A stretch of DNA of 20,061 nucleotides from DASSCW01 sp036556325 (GTDB taxonomy: Bacteria; Chloroflexota; Limnocylindria; QHBO01): the NCBI GenBank assembly GCA_036556325.1, contig DATBJR010000074.1, positions 1 through 20,061 of the forward strand, in the 5' to 3' direction. A program made the position numbers and the translations under genes. The notes under the pieces were generated by a model that saw nothing but the letters and a program-made list of their open reading frames with translations, was not told the DNA's origin and ran no database searches. Of this stretch, positions 7,598 to 14,534 are shown one piece after another (positions within the stretch are counted from its first letter, which is position 1; the number at the start of each line of letters is the position of its first letter).

Positions 7598-8026
7598 TTA
7601 CCAGAGGGCCAGGCCGGTGAGCTCGTCGGGCGTCCGCGTCAGGTCGACACCGGTCATCTCGCGGATGTTGACCTCGGCCACGAACACGGTGCAGCCCGGC
7701 AGCAGGTGCCCGCCCAATGTGCCGCCCTCGTGCTCCGCGAACGTGGCATGCGCGTGCAGAAAGGGCTTGCCCTCTTTCATCGAGATGTTGCCGATGAAGC
7801 CACTAATCTCGTGGTGGAACTCGCTGGTCATCTCGATGTAGCGGTGCTCGGCCTGTTCGTAGTAGCCGAACGTCGCGCGCGTCACCGCGCCGACCAGGCT
7901 CACCCAGGCCGCCTGAATGGACTCTGCCTCGCAGAAGGCCTGGATCTCCACCACCAGGTCAGTGCCGGTCGCCAGGCGCCCCACGAAGATGCGCCCGGGC
8001 TGCGCCGGCCAGAAGCGAGATGCCAC
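7598..8026 (-). CDS. PPC/DUF296-domain protein
   Basis: The 142-residue protein is a single PPC (plant and prokaryote conserved, DUF296) domain. GNISMKEGKPFLHAHATFA (79-97) and GGHLLPGCTVFVAEVNI (105-121) are its two signature blocks. H91, H93 and H107 sit where relatives bind a metal in a trimeric fold. Bacterial PPC proteins are mostly uncharacterised; in plants the domain accompanies AT-hook DNA-binding motifs, but no AT-hook is present here. The start is GTG at 8026, decided by a strong AGGAGG (8040-8035) 8 nt upstream that overlaps the stop codon of the permease gene. It is therefore translationally linked to the ABC genes upstream. A role beside that transporter is not evident from sequence. 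Confidence 0.9.
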   Translation of the reverse strand: MASRFWPAQPGRIFVGRLATGTDLVVEIQAFCEAESIQAAWVSLVGAVTRATFGYYEQAEHRYIEMTSEFHHEISGFIGNISMKEGKPFLHAHATFAEHEGGTLGGHLLPGCTVFVAEVNIREMTGVDLTRTPDELTGLALW

Positions 8027-8038
8027 CGATGCTCCCTC

Positions 8039-10567
8039 CTATTCGAAGTGCTTGAGGCTTTCCGTGATCGAGGTTGCTGCCGCCGCGCGTGCCGGATAGA
8101 TGCCGGCCAGCGAGGCGACGCCGATTCCGAGCAGCACGACCGCTGCCAGCAGCGCCCACGGGATGGCCAGGCCGGCGGCGAAGTCGCCCGGTGCCGCGAC
8201 CGTCACGGTCACCCAGGCCACCAGCGCGCCGATGCCCACCGCCGCCACCCCTCCCACGGCGCCGATGATCCCGGCCTCGGCCACCACCATGGCCTGCACC
8301 TGGCCGATCGTCATCCCGTGCGAGCGCAGGATGGCGATCTCGCGCGCCCGTTCGATCACCCCCACTGCCAGCGTGTTGACGATGCCGAGGCCGCCGATGA
8401 CCACCGCCAGCAGCGCCAGCACGTCGAAGAGCCCGATGAGCCGATCCAGCGAGCGCGAAAGCTCACTCGACAGGTCGCGCGCGGTCAGTGCCTGGGCCGA
8501 CAGCGTGGTCGCGACCCGCTGGACCCCGGCGTCGAACGCGGCGTCCGGCAGGCTGCCATCCGGCTCGAGCGTCCAGAGGCTGGCCTGGGTGACGCCGAAG
8601 CGCTCCCGCGCATCGGCCAGGGAGATGAGGAGGGCGCCGTCCGCGGTGCGTGTCGGCAGCGAGTACGACACGATGCCGGCCACGCGGAACGGCTGCGGGT
8701 CTGCGCCCGGCAGTGCGAGCTGGATCGTGTCACCCAGCGCGATGCCGTCGCGGTCGGCGGTTGCGCGCGGGATGAGCACCGCGCCACCGCGGCGCAGCGC
8801 CTCGAAGGCGTCCCGGCGCACCCCGCCCTCCACCAGCAGGGAGCCGGAATCCTGGAACGCGGTGGGGTTGATGCCGGCCACGTTGGCCTCGCGACGGGTG
8901 TTCCCGACCACTTCGACCGCAGGGAACTCGGCGACCGCCGAGGCGCGCTTGAGGCCGGGGATGCCGGCCATCGTTGGCCGCACGTTCTCGATGTCGTCCG
9001 CTGTGCCCAGGCGGATGGCGTGGCCGCCGGGCAGGATCGAGTCGACCCAGACCGCGGCCGTCTGCCGCGCGGATCCGGAGACGATGCCCAGCGACACGAC
9101 GGCCGCCAGGCCGATGACCAGCGCGCCGACCGTCAGCCCGGTGCGCACCGGGTCGCGGCCAAGGTTCGCGCGGCCCAGGTAGCCCTGCGCGCCGAAGAAC
9201 CGGGCGAAGGGCCGCCCGACCAGGCCGGCCAGTGGCTGGAGCAGCAGCGTGACCAGCACGGCACCCGCGAGCAGCACCCCGACCGCCAGCAGGGCGCCGC
9301 CGAGGGACGCCTGGCCACGCTGCAGCGGGTAGAGGACCACGCCGATCGCCACGGCCAGGATCGCCAGGCCCGCCAGCCACGGCAGGCGCCCACCGAGCGT
9401 GCGTCCCGGCTGCCGCGACGGGCGCAGCGCGTCGAGCGGTGAGAGGCGTGCGGCCGCGAGGGCCGGCACCGCCGCGCCGGCCAGCGTCACCAGCGCGCCG
9501 AGCCCGAACGCGAGGGCCAGGGCGCCCGGGCTGAACGGCGGCCCACCGATGAGCAGCGCCCGGGTGGATTCCAGGAATGCGATCATCACGTTGGCGAGCA
9601 CGAGCCCCACCGCCACGCCCAGCAGCCCGCCCGTGGCAGCCAACACAGCGCCCTGGCGCAGGAAGAGTCCGAGCACCTGACGCGACGTTGTGCCGGCCGC
9701 GCGCAGCAGCCCGATCTCGCGCGTCCGCTCGGCGACCGTCATCGCCAGCGTGTTCGCGACCAGGAACGCGCCCACGACCAGAGCCACCAGGCCGAACAGG
9801 AACGCGAGGCCCGAAAAGCCCGCCTGGGCGCGTCCAAGCTGCTGCTCAGCGTCACCGAGCGTCTCGACCACGAACGGCTCGGTCATGCTCGCGTCCAGCG
9901 CCGCCTGGACATCCGCCTCGCGACCGTCGGCGACCTGCAGGTCGACATAGCGGACGGGCGCCTCCAGGACGTCAGCCAGGAAGGAGCGATCGGCAACGAG
10001 CACGGAGCCGGCACCGAGCGCCCCGAAGCCAGAATCGCCCAGGAAGCCGACGATGTGGCTCTTCGGCGAGTCCACGGTGTTGAAGTGGAGCTCGTCGCCA
10101 AGCGTCAGGTCGTTGTCCGCTGCCCAGCCGGCGTTGACGAGCACGCCCGCCGGGTCGGACGGGTCGAGGAAATGGCCGGCCACGAGCTCATAGGTCCGGA
10201 TCGCCTCCTCCTCGGCCGGATCGACGCCGATCACCAGCAGGGTGAAGACCTTCTCATTGGGTCCGGGAGCCGTGGTCAGGCTGCGGCCCCGCTCCTCGGC
10301 GACGGCGGCCGCGTTCAGCACGCCGGGGACCTGGCGCAGGGCGGTCACCGTGCGGGGCGTGAAGCCGTCGGCGCTGAACGCACGGACGCGCAGCTGCGCC
10401 GAACCATACAGCTCCTGGGCGGCCCGGCGGACCGCCTCGGTGGCCGCCTGGCCGGCAATCAGCGCGGCAGCGATGACCGCCACGCCCAGTGCCACGCCGG
10501 CGACGGTGAGCGCGGTGCGCAGCGGGCGTGCGGCCAGGCCGCGCCAGGCGAGGGCGCCGAGGCGCAT
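8039..10567 (-). CDS. ABC transporter permease with two FtsX domains (MacB/LolC-like)
   Basis: This 842-residue permease starts at the ATG at 10567, four bases after the ATPase stop codon. That start gives a natural N-terminal helix (about 17-39, after RLGALAWRGLAARPLRTAL); the longer open frame overlaps the ATPase and encodes low-complexity shadow sequence. There are two extracytoplasmic MacB_PCD-like domains (about 40-245 and 495-710) and two FtsX domains (about 252-375 and 712-835). Each FtsX domain carries the post-helix motif ERTREIGLLRAAG (280-292) or ERAREIAILRSHG (739-751). The duplicated layout matches permeases that act as mechanotransmitters or lipoprotein/peptide exporters. It pairs with the ATPase encoded just upstream. 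The substrate is unknown. Confidence 0.92.
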   Translation of the reverse strand: MRLGALAWRGLAARPLRTALTVAGVALGVAVIAAALIAGQAATEAVRRAAQELYGSAQLRVRAFSADGFTPRTVTALRQVPGVLNAAAVAEERGRSLTTAPGPNEKVFTLLVIGVDPAEEEAIRTYELVAGHFLDPSDPAGVLVNAGWAADNDLTLGDELHFNTVDSPKSHIVGFLGDSGFGALGAGSVLVADRSFLADVLEAPVRYVDLQVADGREADVQAALDASMTEPFVVETLGDAEQQLGRAQAGFSGLAFLFGLVALVVGAFLVANTLAMTVAERTREIGLLRAAGTTSRQVLGLFLRQGAVLAATGGLLGVAVGLVLANVMIAFLESTRALLIGGPPFSPGALALAFGLGALVTLAGAAVPALAAARLSPLDALRPSRQPGRTLGGRLPWLAGLAILAVAIGVVLYPLQRGQASLGGALLAVGVLLAGAVLVTLLLQPLAGLVGRPFARFFGAQGYLGRANLGRDPVRTGLTVGALVIGLAAVVSLGIVSGSARQTAAVWVDSILPGGHAIRLGTADDIENVRPTMAGIPGLKRASAVAEFPAVEVVGNTRREANVAGINPTAFQDSGSLLVEGGVRRDAFEALRRGGAVLIPRATADRDGIALGDTIQLALPGADPQPFRVAGIVSYSLPTRTADGALLISLADARERFGVTQASLWTLEPDGSLPDAAFDAGVQRVATTLSAQALTARDLSSELSRSLDRLIGLFDVLALLAVVIGGLGIVNTLAVGVIERAREIAILRSHGMTIGQVQAMVVAEAGIIGAVGGVAAVGIGALVAWVTVTVAAPGDFAAGLAIPWALLAAVVLLGIGVASLAGIYPARAAAATSITESLKHFE

Positions 10568-10571
10568 CGGC

Positions 10572-11318
10572 CTACAGCCCCAGGCTGCCCAGGCGCAGGA
10601 TGAGCGGCCGCGCCTCGTGGTCGCTGCGACGGCCGAGCTCAATGGCCTCCAGGATCTCCCCGTCCCGCACGACCAGCACCCGATCCGCGTAGGCCGCCGC
10701 CCTGGCGTCATGCGTCACCAGCACGATGGTCTGGCCGAGCCGATCGCAGGAGTCCCACAGCAGGTCCAGGATCTCGCTGCCGGTGGTGTAGTCCAGGTTG
10801 CCGGTGGGCTCATCGGCCAGGAGGATGGCGGGGCTCGGAGCCAGCGCCCGTGCCAGCGCCACGCGCTGCTGCTCGCCCGCCGAGAGCTGGTCCGGCCGCA
10901 GCCCCGCCTTGTCGGCCAGGCCCACCAGCTCCAGCAGCTCGTCCACCCGGTCCCGGTGGTCCGCCAGCGCGTCGCCCGCGATGAGGAATGGCAGCGCCAC
11001 GTTTTCGGCCACGTTCAGGAGCGGGATGAGGTTGAAGAACTGGAAGACGAAGCCGGTCTTCTCGCGACGGGTCAGGGTGGCGTGCTCATCGTCGAGCCGG
11101 CTGATGTTGACCCCGTCGATGATCACTTCACCACTGCTCGGGCGGTCGAGCCCGCCGAGCAGGTGCAGCATGGTGGTCTTGCCGCTGCCGGAGCTGCCCA
11201 TGATCGCCAGGAACTCGCCCTCGGCAACCGAGAGGGAGACGCCGCGCAGCGCCTCCACCGAGCCGGCGCGCAGGGGGTAGCGCTTGACGAGGTCGTGCGC
11301 CTCCAGGATGACCGGCAT
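10572..11318 (-). CDS. ABC transporter ATP-binding protein, LolD/MacB type
   Basis: The 248-residue ATPase has Walker A GSSGSGKT (41-48), Q-loop Q93 in VFQFFNL, signature LSAGEQQR (145-152), Walker B ILLADEP (165-171), TGNLD after it, and switch H203 in VTHD. The QFFNL and ADEPTGNLD wording is typical of the LolD/MacB/FtsE group that partners FtsX-type permeases. The signature has alanine where LSGGEQ is usual, a mild variant. The ATG at 11318 is chosen because family homology begins there (VILEAHDLVKRY); upstream codons in this frame are a shadow of the CAP gene. No Shine-Dalgarno is visible, but a -10-like TAGACT ends 7 nt before the ATG. The double-FtsX permease gene follows after 4 nt. 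Confidence 0.92.
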   Translation of the reverse strand: MPVILEAHDLVKRYPLRAGSVEALRGVSLSVAEGEFLAIMGSSGSGKTTMLHLLGGLDRPSSGEVIIDGVNISRLDDEHATLTRREKTGFVFQFFNLIPLLNVAENVALPFLIAGDALADHRDRVDELLELVGLADKAGLRPDQLSAGEQQRVALARALAPSPAILLADEPTGNLDYTTGSEILDLLWDSCDRLGQTIVLVTHDARAAAYADRVLVVRDGEILEAIELGRRSDHEARPLILRLGSLGL

Positions 11319-11331
11319 CGCCGGCAGTCTA
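11319..11331 (-). promoter_or_regulatory. Candidate -10 element for leaderless ABC ATPase mRNA
   Basis: On the minus strand TAGACT (11331-11326) is followed by exactly 7 nt and the ATG of the ATPase gene, with no Shine-Dalgarno between. I see no good -35 hexamer upstream. It lies in the 38-nt gap after the CAP-domain gene on the same strand, so readthrough from that gene is also possible. Confidence 0.4.
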
Positions 11332-11356
11332 ATCGTCGACGCTCCGCGGGCGCGGG

Positions 11357-12277
11357 CTAGAGGACGAAGCCGAGCAGCGAGCCCAGAACGGTCTCGAACA
11401 GCCCCTGCTGCGGCGAGTCCGCGGCCTGGATGCGCATGCTGCCGTCCGGCACGGTCGCCGCGGCCGTCAGCGGTCCGGCAGGCCGGTCGACGAGCGCCTG
11501 CTGCGCCGCCAGCGGGACCGTCATACCAGGCCGGGCAGCGACGACCTTCGGGCCATCCAGCGGGTCGGAGGGGCGCGGCGCGGCGGGTGCCTCCACGCGG
11601 AGAGGGCGTGCCGTCTTGCCGTGGCCGCTGGAGCCACCGGCCACTGGACCCGTGCTTGGCGGCTGCGTTCCCGAGCCGCCGCCGCCCCCACCGCCACCAC
11701 CGGACGGGGGTGGAGGAGGCGCCGAACCGGCGGCCTGCATGAAGAGCTCGGTGTAGAAGCGCGGGCTGCGGTTGGCGCCCAGGAACATCACGTTGTCCTT
11801 GCCGTAGGCGCCGACGCCGCCGTGCGTCCAGCTCGGCTCCAGGATGTTGGCGCGGTGGCCGGGCGAGGCCATGAAGCCTTCGTGGATGGCAACCGGCGAA
11901 TCGCCATCGCTGTAGCCGTTGTTCCAGCCGATATTCTCGCCACCCCATCGGTATTGGAGGCCGTTGAGGTCATACCAGTGGTAGACCTGGTAGCTGGTGC
12001 CCTTGATCGTGTGGTCGAAGTAGTCGCGCTCGACCTCGTCCTTGCTGCGCCACACCGCCAGGCTGGTCAGCGTGCCGTTCTGCTGGACGGCCCGCAGGCC
12101 GTTGTTCACCCGGGCGCCGTTCATCAGGTTGAACAGCGTCGCCGCCGCGGAGCTGGCATTGAAGGCCGTGGCCGGCGTGGGGCTGCTGGTCAGCAGGGCG
12201 GCGCCGACCAATGCGACCGCGGCGAGCGCAGCCGCCCGGCCCACGGGATTGCGGCCGGTGGTTCGCGGGAACGTCAA
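11357..12277 (-). CDS. Secreted CAP-domain (SCP/PR1-like) protein
   Basis: The 306-residue product has a signal peptide (basic start, hydrophobic 15-30, likely cleavage after ATA near 38). A CAP domain follows at about 42-180, with YFDHT (H89), GGENIGW (E114) and HEGFMASPGHRANIL (H132, E133, H141), the conserved cavity residues. A low-complexity linker of five prolines and nine glycines (about 187-202) leads to a Pro/Ala-rich tail ending in a hydrophobic segment, LFETVLGSLLGFVL. Bacterial CAP proteins are extracellular; proposed roles include lipid binding and cell-wall or adhesion functions, not resolved here. The start is TTG at 12277, supported by AAGGAG (12291-12286) 8 nt upstream. The ABC ATPase gene begins 38 nt downstream on the same strand. 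Confidence 0.92.
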   Translation of the reverse strand: MTFPRTTGRNPVGRAAALAAVALVGAALLTSSPTPATAFNASSAAATLFNLMNGARVNNGLRAVQQNGTLTSLAVWRSKDEVERDYFDHTIKGTSYQVYHWYDLNGLQYRWGGENIGWNNGYSDGDSPVAIHEGFMASPGHRANILEPSWTHGGVGAYGKDNVMFLGANRSPRFYTELFMQAAGSAPPPPPSGGGGGGGGGSGTQPPSTGPVAGGSSGHGKTARPLRVEAPAAPRPSDPLDGPKVVAARPGMTVPLAAQQALVDRPAGPLTAAATVPDGSMRIQAADSPQQGLFETVLGSLLGFVL

Positions 12278-12295
12278 GACAAGGGCTCCTTGCGC

Positions 12296-12326
12296 ATCTG
12301 AATCGGTCCTCCTCGACCGCGTCCAA
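12296..12326 (-). promoter_or_regulatory. Weak candidate promoter for the CAP gene
   Basis: On the minus strand TTGGAC (12326-12321) and TCAGAT (12301-12296) resemble -35 and -10 boxes, but the 19-nt spacer is long and the -10 is poor. They lie upstream of the AAGGAG and TTG start of the CAP gene, within the 166-nt divergent interval. Confidence 0.22.
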
Positions 12327-12363
12327 CCCTACGCAGCCGATGCGTCGGGGTCAGTAGCGCGGT

Positions 12364-12396
12364 GGTCCTGGTCGGGTACCAGTCACGGCTAGGACC
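12364..12396. repeat. Inverted repeat in the CAP/BON divergent intergenic region
   Basis: GGTCCT (12364-12369) pairs with AGGACC (12391-12396). Inside it, CTGGT (12368-12372) and ACCAG (12378-12382) can form an alternative 5-bp hairpin. It lies between the two divergent starts and could be an operator; the arms are short and the DNA is GC-rich, so chance is possible. Confidence 0.25.
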
Positions 12397-12443
12397 AAGG
12401 ACCCACGCCGCGCGCGGCACGCGGCTTGCCGGCAGGGAGCGGC

Positions 12444-12923
12444 ATGATCGATCGCGAACCCGAAGACCGACTGCCCCTGCCGTCGGAGGACGAGGGTGAC
12501 CTCGTCAACACGCCGCCGTCCGGCGAGACGGATGACTACCTGGTCGCGCAGGAGGAGGGCGTGCCGTACGTGCCACCCACCGAGCGCGTGCTCAGCGAAT
12601 CGCGCACCGACGAGGGCGGCCCCGACGTCGCCGGCACGGCGCCCGACGACGAGGAGGAGCTTCGCCGCGAGGCGCCCCCGCAGGATCCCGGCCAGGACCT
12701 GGGCGAGCGCGCGGCTGAGGTCCTGCGCCGCTCAGACCTGCCCGCCGGTGATCGGCTGCAGGTGGGAGCGATTGGCTCAACGGTCTACCTCCGCGGAGAG
12801 GTCGAGTCCGTGGAGGTGGCGGATGAGCTGATCGGCCTGCTGGGCGACATCCCCGGCGTGGAGGAGGTCGTCGACGAGACGACCCTGGCCGGCATGCGCA
12901 ACGCCGAGCCGGGAGGCGGATAA
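12444..12923 (+). CDS. BON-domain protein with acidic N-terminus
   Basis: The 159-residue protein begins with about 80 strongly acidic, proline-rich residues with no predicted fold. A C-terminal BON domain follows (about 85-148): DLGERAAEVLRRSDLPAG, then GSTVYLRGEVESVEVADEL, then IPGVEEVVDET, matching the alpha-beta pattern with the conserved glycine. BON domains occur in osmotic-stress and envelope proteins and are thought to bind phospholipid or peptidoglycan. No signal peptide is present, so this one is probably cytoplasmic or membrane-peripheral. I chose the ATG at 12444, preceded by AGGGAG (12434-12439), over an in-frame TTG at 12426. It is divergent from the CAP gene. Unfolded acidic segment plus BON is common in GC-rich Gram-positive-like genomes. 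Confidence 0.82.
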   Translation: MIDREPEDRLPLPSEDEGDLVNTPPSGETDDYLVAQEEGVPYVPPTERVLSESRTDEGGPDVAGTAPDDEEELRREAPPQDPGQDLGERAAEVLRRSDLPAGDRLQVGAIGSTVYLRGEVESVEVADELIGLLGDIPGVEEVVDETTLAGMRNAEPGGG

Positions 12924-12933
12924 TGGCACGTCC

Positions 12934-13022
12934 CATGCATCGCAACGCCAGCGGGGACCGGTGAACCGGAGTCAGGCCGGGTCGATCCCGGGGCCCCAAC
13001 TTCGGCGCCCGCGTCATGCATC
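12934..13022 (+). other. Foldable non-coding segment bounded by an 8-bp direct repeat
   Basis: CATGCATC occurs at 12934-12941 and again at 13015-13022. Its ATGCAT core is a palindrome, so the two copies can pair with each other, extended by CGC with GCG and GCC with GGC. Between them lie a hairpin CCGG-TGAA-CCGG (12958-12969) and a second stem GGCCGGG/CCCGG..CC with loop TCGAT (12975-12995). It occupies the gap upstream of the next gene and ends 31 nt before its Shine-Dalgarno, as a leader RNA would. I match it to no known riboswitch. Confidence 0.35.
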
Positions 13023-13063
13023 CACCTGCGACGACGGGCGCCGGCCACTGTCCGGAGGTTGAA

Positions 13064-13507
13064 GTGAGCCAGCCACACACGGACGAGGCCCTCTCCCAGC
13101 AGGCCCAGCCGGAGCGGTCGGAGCCGCCGATGGACCAGACCTGGGCCTACGGCATGCCCTACACCGTCCAGTTCCCGGATGGCGGTGGCCAGGCGGAGGC
13201 CGACCTCGAGCATCCCGCCCACCTGCCGCGCGTCGGCGACATCGTCGAGTACATCAATGAGCGCGGCGAGTGCCGGCGCTACCGGGTTCGCGAAGTCGTG
13301 CACACCCTGCAGTCATCAGCCGCCTATCGGCCGACGGTTGCCGACGTGGGCAGCTCGCCGGATGCGCTCGCCCGTCCCGACGAGACGGAGCCAGCCGAGC
13401 TGCCCGGCGCATCGGCCAGGTTCGCGCCGGACTGCCAAAAGTCTTCCTGGAAGCCACAGAGGCATAGCTCCGTAGAGCCAGTACTTGGCACGCCCGCTGC
13501 TGCGTAG
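13064..13507 (+). CDS. Hypothetical protein with small beta-rich core
   Basis: I do not recognise this 147-residue protein. Residues 1-25 are polar and probably disordered. The core (about 28-85) includes YGMPYTVQFPDG and then RVGDIVEYINERGECRRYRVREVVHTL, which reads like a short SH3- or KOW-like barrel. The C-terminal 60 residues are low complexity. The start is GTG at 13064, chosen because GGAGG (13054-13058) lies 5 nt upstream; an in-frame ATG at 13016 has no such signal and falls inside the foldable segment. No signal peptide or membrane helix is present. Its stop lies 7 nt before the next start on the same strand, so the two are probably cotranscribed and coupled. Confidence 0.65.
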   Translation: MSQPHTDEALSQQAQPERSEPPMDQTWAYGMPYTVQFPDGGGQAEADLEHPAHLPRVGDIVEYINERGECRRYRVREVVHTLQSSAAYRPTVADVGSSPDALARPDETEPAELPGASARFAPDCQKSSWKPQRHSSVEPVLGTPAAA

Positions 13508-13514
13508 GAGGACG

Positions 13515-14066
13515 ATGGCACCCGGGGCTCGCGGCAGCTCTCCCCGCCGCTTTCAGAAAACCTGTCGCCTGTGCGGCCGTACCGGCTCGCACGCGTTCCG
13601 TCGCGCGGTCGATGGCACCCACGAGTGCACCACGCTGACCGCCTGTCGCGTACGGCAGCGCCGGCAGTCAGGAGGCCGTCACGAAGGACGAGGCCGCCTG
13701 GCGCGCGCGCACGGCGCCGACCCGGCGGTTGGGCCGCCGGGAATCGCCTACGTGGTGGGTGCGCCCGGCGAGGAGCAGGACGCGGTCAAGGCCACGCTGC
13801 AGAAGCTGACCGCGCTCACCGTTTTCGTGCGCGCGCCGTCGCGCAGGGTGCTGTCCGCGCTCTCCACCCGGAACGTCAAGCTGATCGCCGTTGACGCGGC
13901 CTGCCTCGTGACGGTGGGGTTCCGCAACGAGCTGGCCCTGCGGCATCGACAGCCCAGGCTGCACTCGGTGCCGATCGTGGTGTATGGCGACGCGGGGAAC
14001 GCTGAGCGGGCGCTCGCCTTCGACGACGGCGTCCGCCGGTTCCAAGTCGATTCCTTGCCGGTTTAG
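13515..14066 (+). CDS. Zinc-ribbon-like plus receiver-like protein, hypothetical
   Basis: The 183-residue frame has two parts. Residues 14-46 contain CRLCGRTGSHAF and then HECTTLTACR, giving four cysteines (17, 20, 38, 44) spaced like a treble-clef or zinc-ribbon finger. After a basic linker, residues 77-180 show alternating hydrophobic strands (IAYVVGAP, VKLIAVDAACLVTV, VPIVVYGD) resembling a degenerate response-regulator receiver; D127 lies after the third strand, but the usual acidic pocket and conserved lysine are not convincing. The ATG at 13515 follows TAGGAGG (13505-13511) at a short 3-nt spacing. The two parts could be separate genes joined by a frameshift, since an in-frame GTG at 13752 starts the second part. 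Its function is unknown. Confidence 0.6.
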   Translation: MAPGARGSSPRRFQKTCRLCGRTGSHAFRRAVDGTHECTTLTACRVRQRRQSGGRHEGRGRLARAHGADPAVGPPGIAYVVGAPGEEQDAVKATLQKLTALTVFVRAPSRRVLSALSTRNVKLIAVDAACLVTVGFRNELALRHRQPRLHSVPIVVYGDAGNAERALAFDDGVRRFQVDSLPV

Positions 14067-14071
14067 CCGGC
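14057..14071 (+). terminator. Weak stem-loop at a convergent gene end
   Basis: GCCGG (14057-14061) and CCGGC (14067-14071) flank TTTAG, which contains the stop codon of the zinc-ribbon/receiver gene. The convergent small acidic gene ends at 14076. The stem is only 5 bp with no T-run, so a terminator role is uncertain. Confidence 0.25.
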
Positions 14072-14075
14072 GCCG

Positions 14076-14300
14076 TCAGCGGCCCGGCGGCTCGGCGTCG
14101 CGGTGGCCATGCGGCCAGTCCGTCCGGTCTTCCTGCGCACGCTCGCTGGCCTTGCCCTCGCTGGACTCGCTGTCGCTCCCCGCGACCCGCTCGTCCCCCT
14201 CGCGCACGCCGCCGGGGATCGTCTCTGCGGCGAATTCCCGCCGGTTGCCGATGTACGCGCCGCCATCGGGCTGCTGGTTGCGCTCGTCCTCGTGTCCCAT
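14076..14300 (-). CDS. Small acidic hydrophilic protein, hypothetical
   Basis: The 74-residue product is rich in Glu, Asp, Ser and Arg, with no membrane helix or cysteine, and is probably largely disordered. It contains GGAYIGNRREFAAETIPGGV followed by REGDERVAG, which looks like a conserved core rather than random shadow sequence. The ATG at 14300 is preceded by AGGGAG (14312-14307) at a good 6-nt spacing; a longer frame to 14333 lacks such a signal. It lies 64 nt downstream of tRNA-His on the same strand, with a cluster of palindromes between them. I do not recognise a family, and I assign no function. Confidence 0.6.
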   Translation of the reverse strand: MGHEDERNQQPDGGAYIGNRREFAAETIPGGVREGDERVAGSDSESSEGKASERAQEDRTDWPHGHRDAEPPGR

Positions 14301-14323
14301 CGTCGTCTCCCTGCGGTGCGGTG

Positions 14324-14350
14324 GTGCCGGCACGCGTGCAGCATCGATGC
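14324..14350. repeat. Cluster of three perfect 10-bp palindromes
   Basis: GTGCCGGCAC (14324-14333), GCACGCGTGC (14330-14339) and GCATCGATGC (14341-14350) are perfect palindromes packed into 27 bp. They lie between tRNA-His and the small acidic gene. They could be an operator, or hairpins ending or processing the tRNA transcript. Confidence 0.4.
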
Positions 14351-14364
14351 CACAGCCTATGGAG

Positions 14365-14441
14365 TGGGGTGGCCTACGGGGCTTGAACCCGTAACCTTCG
14401 GAGCCACAATCCGATGCTCTGCCAATTGAGCTAAGGCCACC
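14365..14441 (-). tRNA. tRNA-His (anticodon GTG), G-1 and CCA encoded
   Basis: The minus strand folds into a full cloverleaf. The acceptor stem GTGGCCT pairs with AGGCCAC, and the D-arm is GCTC/GAGC. The anticodon stem TCGGA/TCCGA has loop TTGTGGC, giving anticodon GTG. The T-arm ACGGG/CCCGT has loop TTCAAGC. The discriminator is C, and the base before position 1 is G (14441), the G-1:C73 pair that identifies tRNA-His. CCA is encoded (14365-14367). The body is 73 nt without G-1 and CCA. Confidence 0.97.
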
Positions 14442-14534
14442 ACGGGCCGTTCCGGACGCGGTGCCGCGTGGGAACGAACGACGGGCGCAGCGATCTTACT
14501 ATGCGCCGGCCGGCGGCGACTGAAGCGGGTCCCG

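Noticed and set aside
7514..9442. 642-codon open frame on the plus strand, opposite the PPC and FtsX genes
   Set aside because: Its product is Arg/His/Asp/Gln-rich low complexity with no family features, while the opposite strand encodes clear PPC and FtsX domains. It is a GC-rich antisense shadow.
10568..10711. N-terminal extension of the double-FtsX permease
   Set aside because: It overlaps the ATPase coding region, is Arg/Trp-rich, and precedes the natural membrane start at 10567.
11700..11740. Microsatellite-like Pro/Gly coding run in the CAP gene as a phase-variable repeat
   Set aside because: The codons are mixed and the run lies in a linker typical of secreted proteins; no simple repeat unit long enough for slippage is evident.
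11319..11948. 210-codon N-terminal extension of the LolD-type ATPase
   Set aside because: It runs through the CAP gene in another frame and has shadow composition; ATPase homology begins at 11318.
12934..13022. Cobalamin, c-di-AMP (ydaO) or ZTP riboswitch
   Set aside because: GGTGAACC and GCCACTG-like strings recall these classes, but the order and conserved cores do not match any of them.
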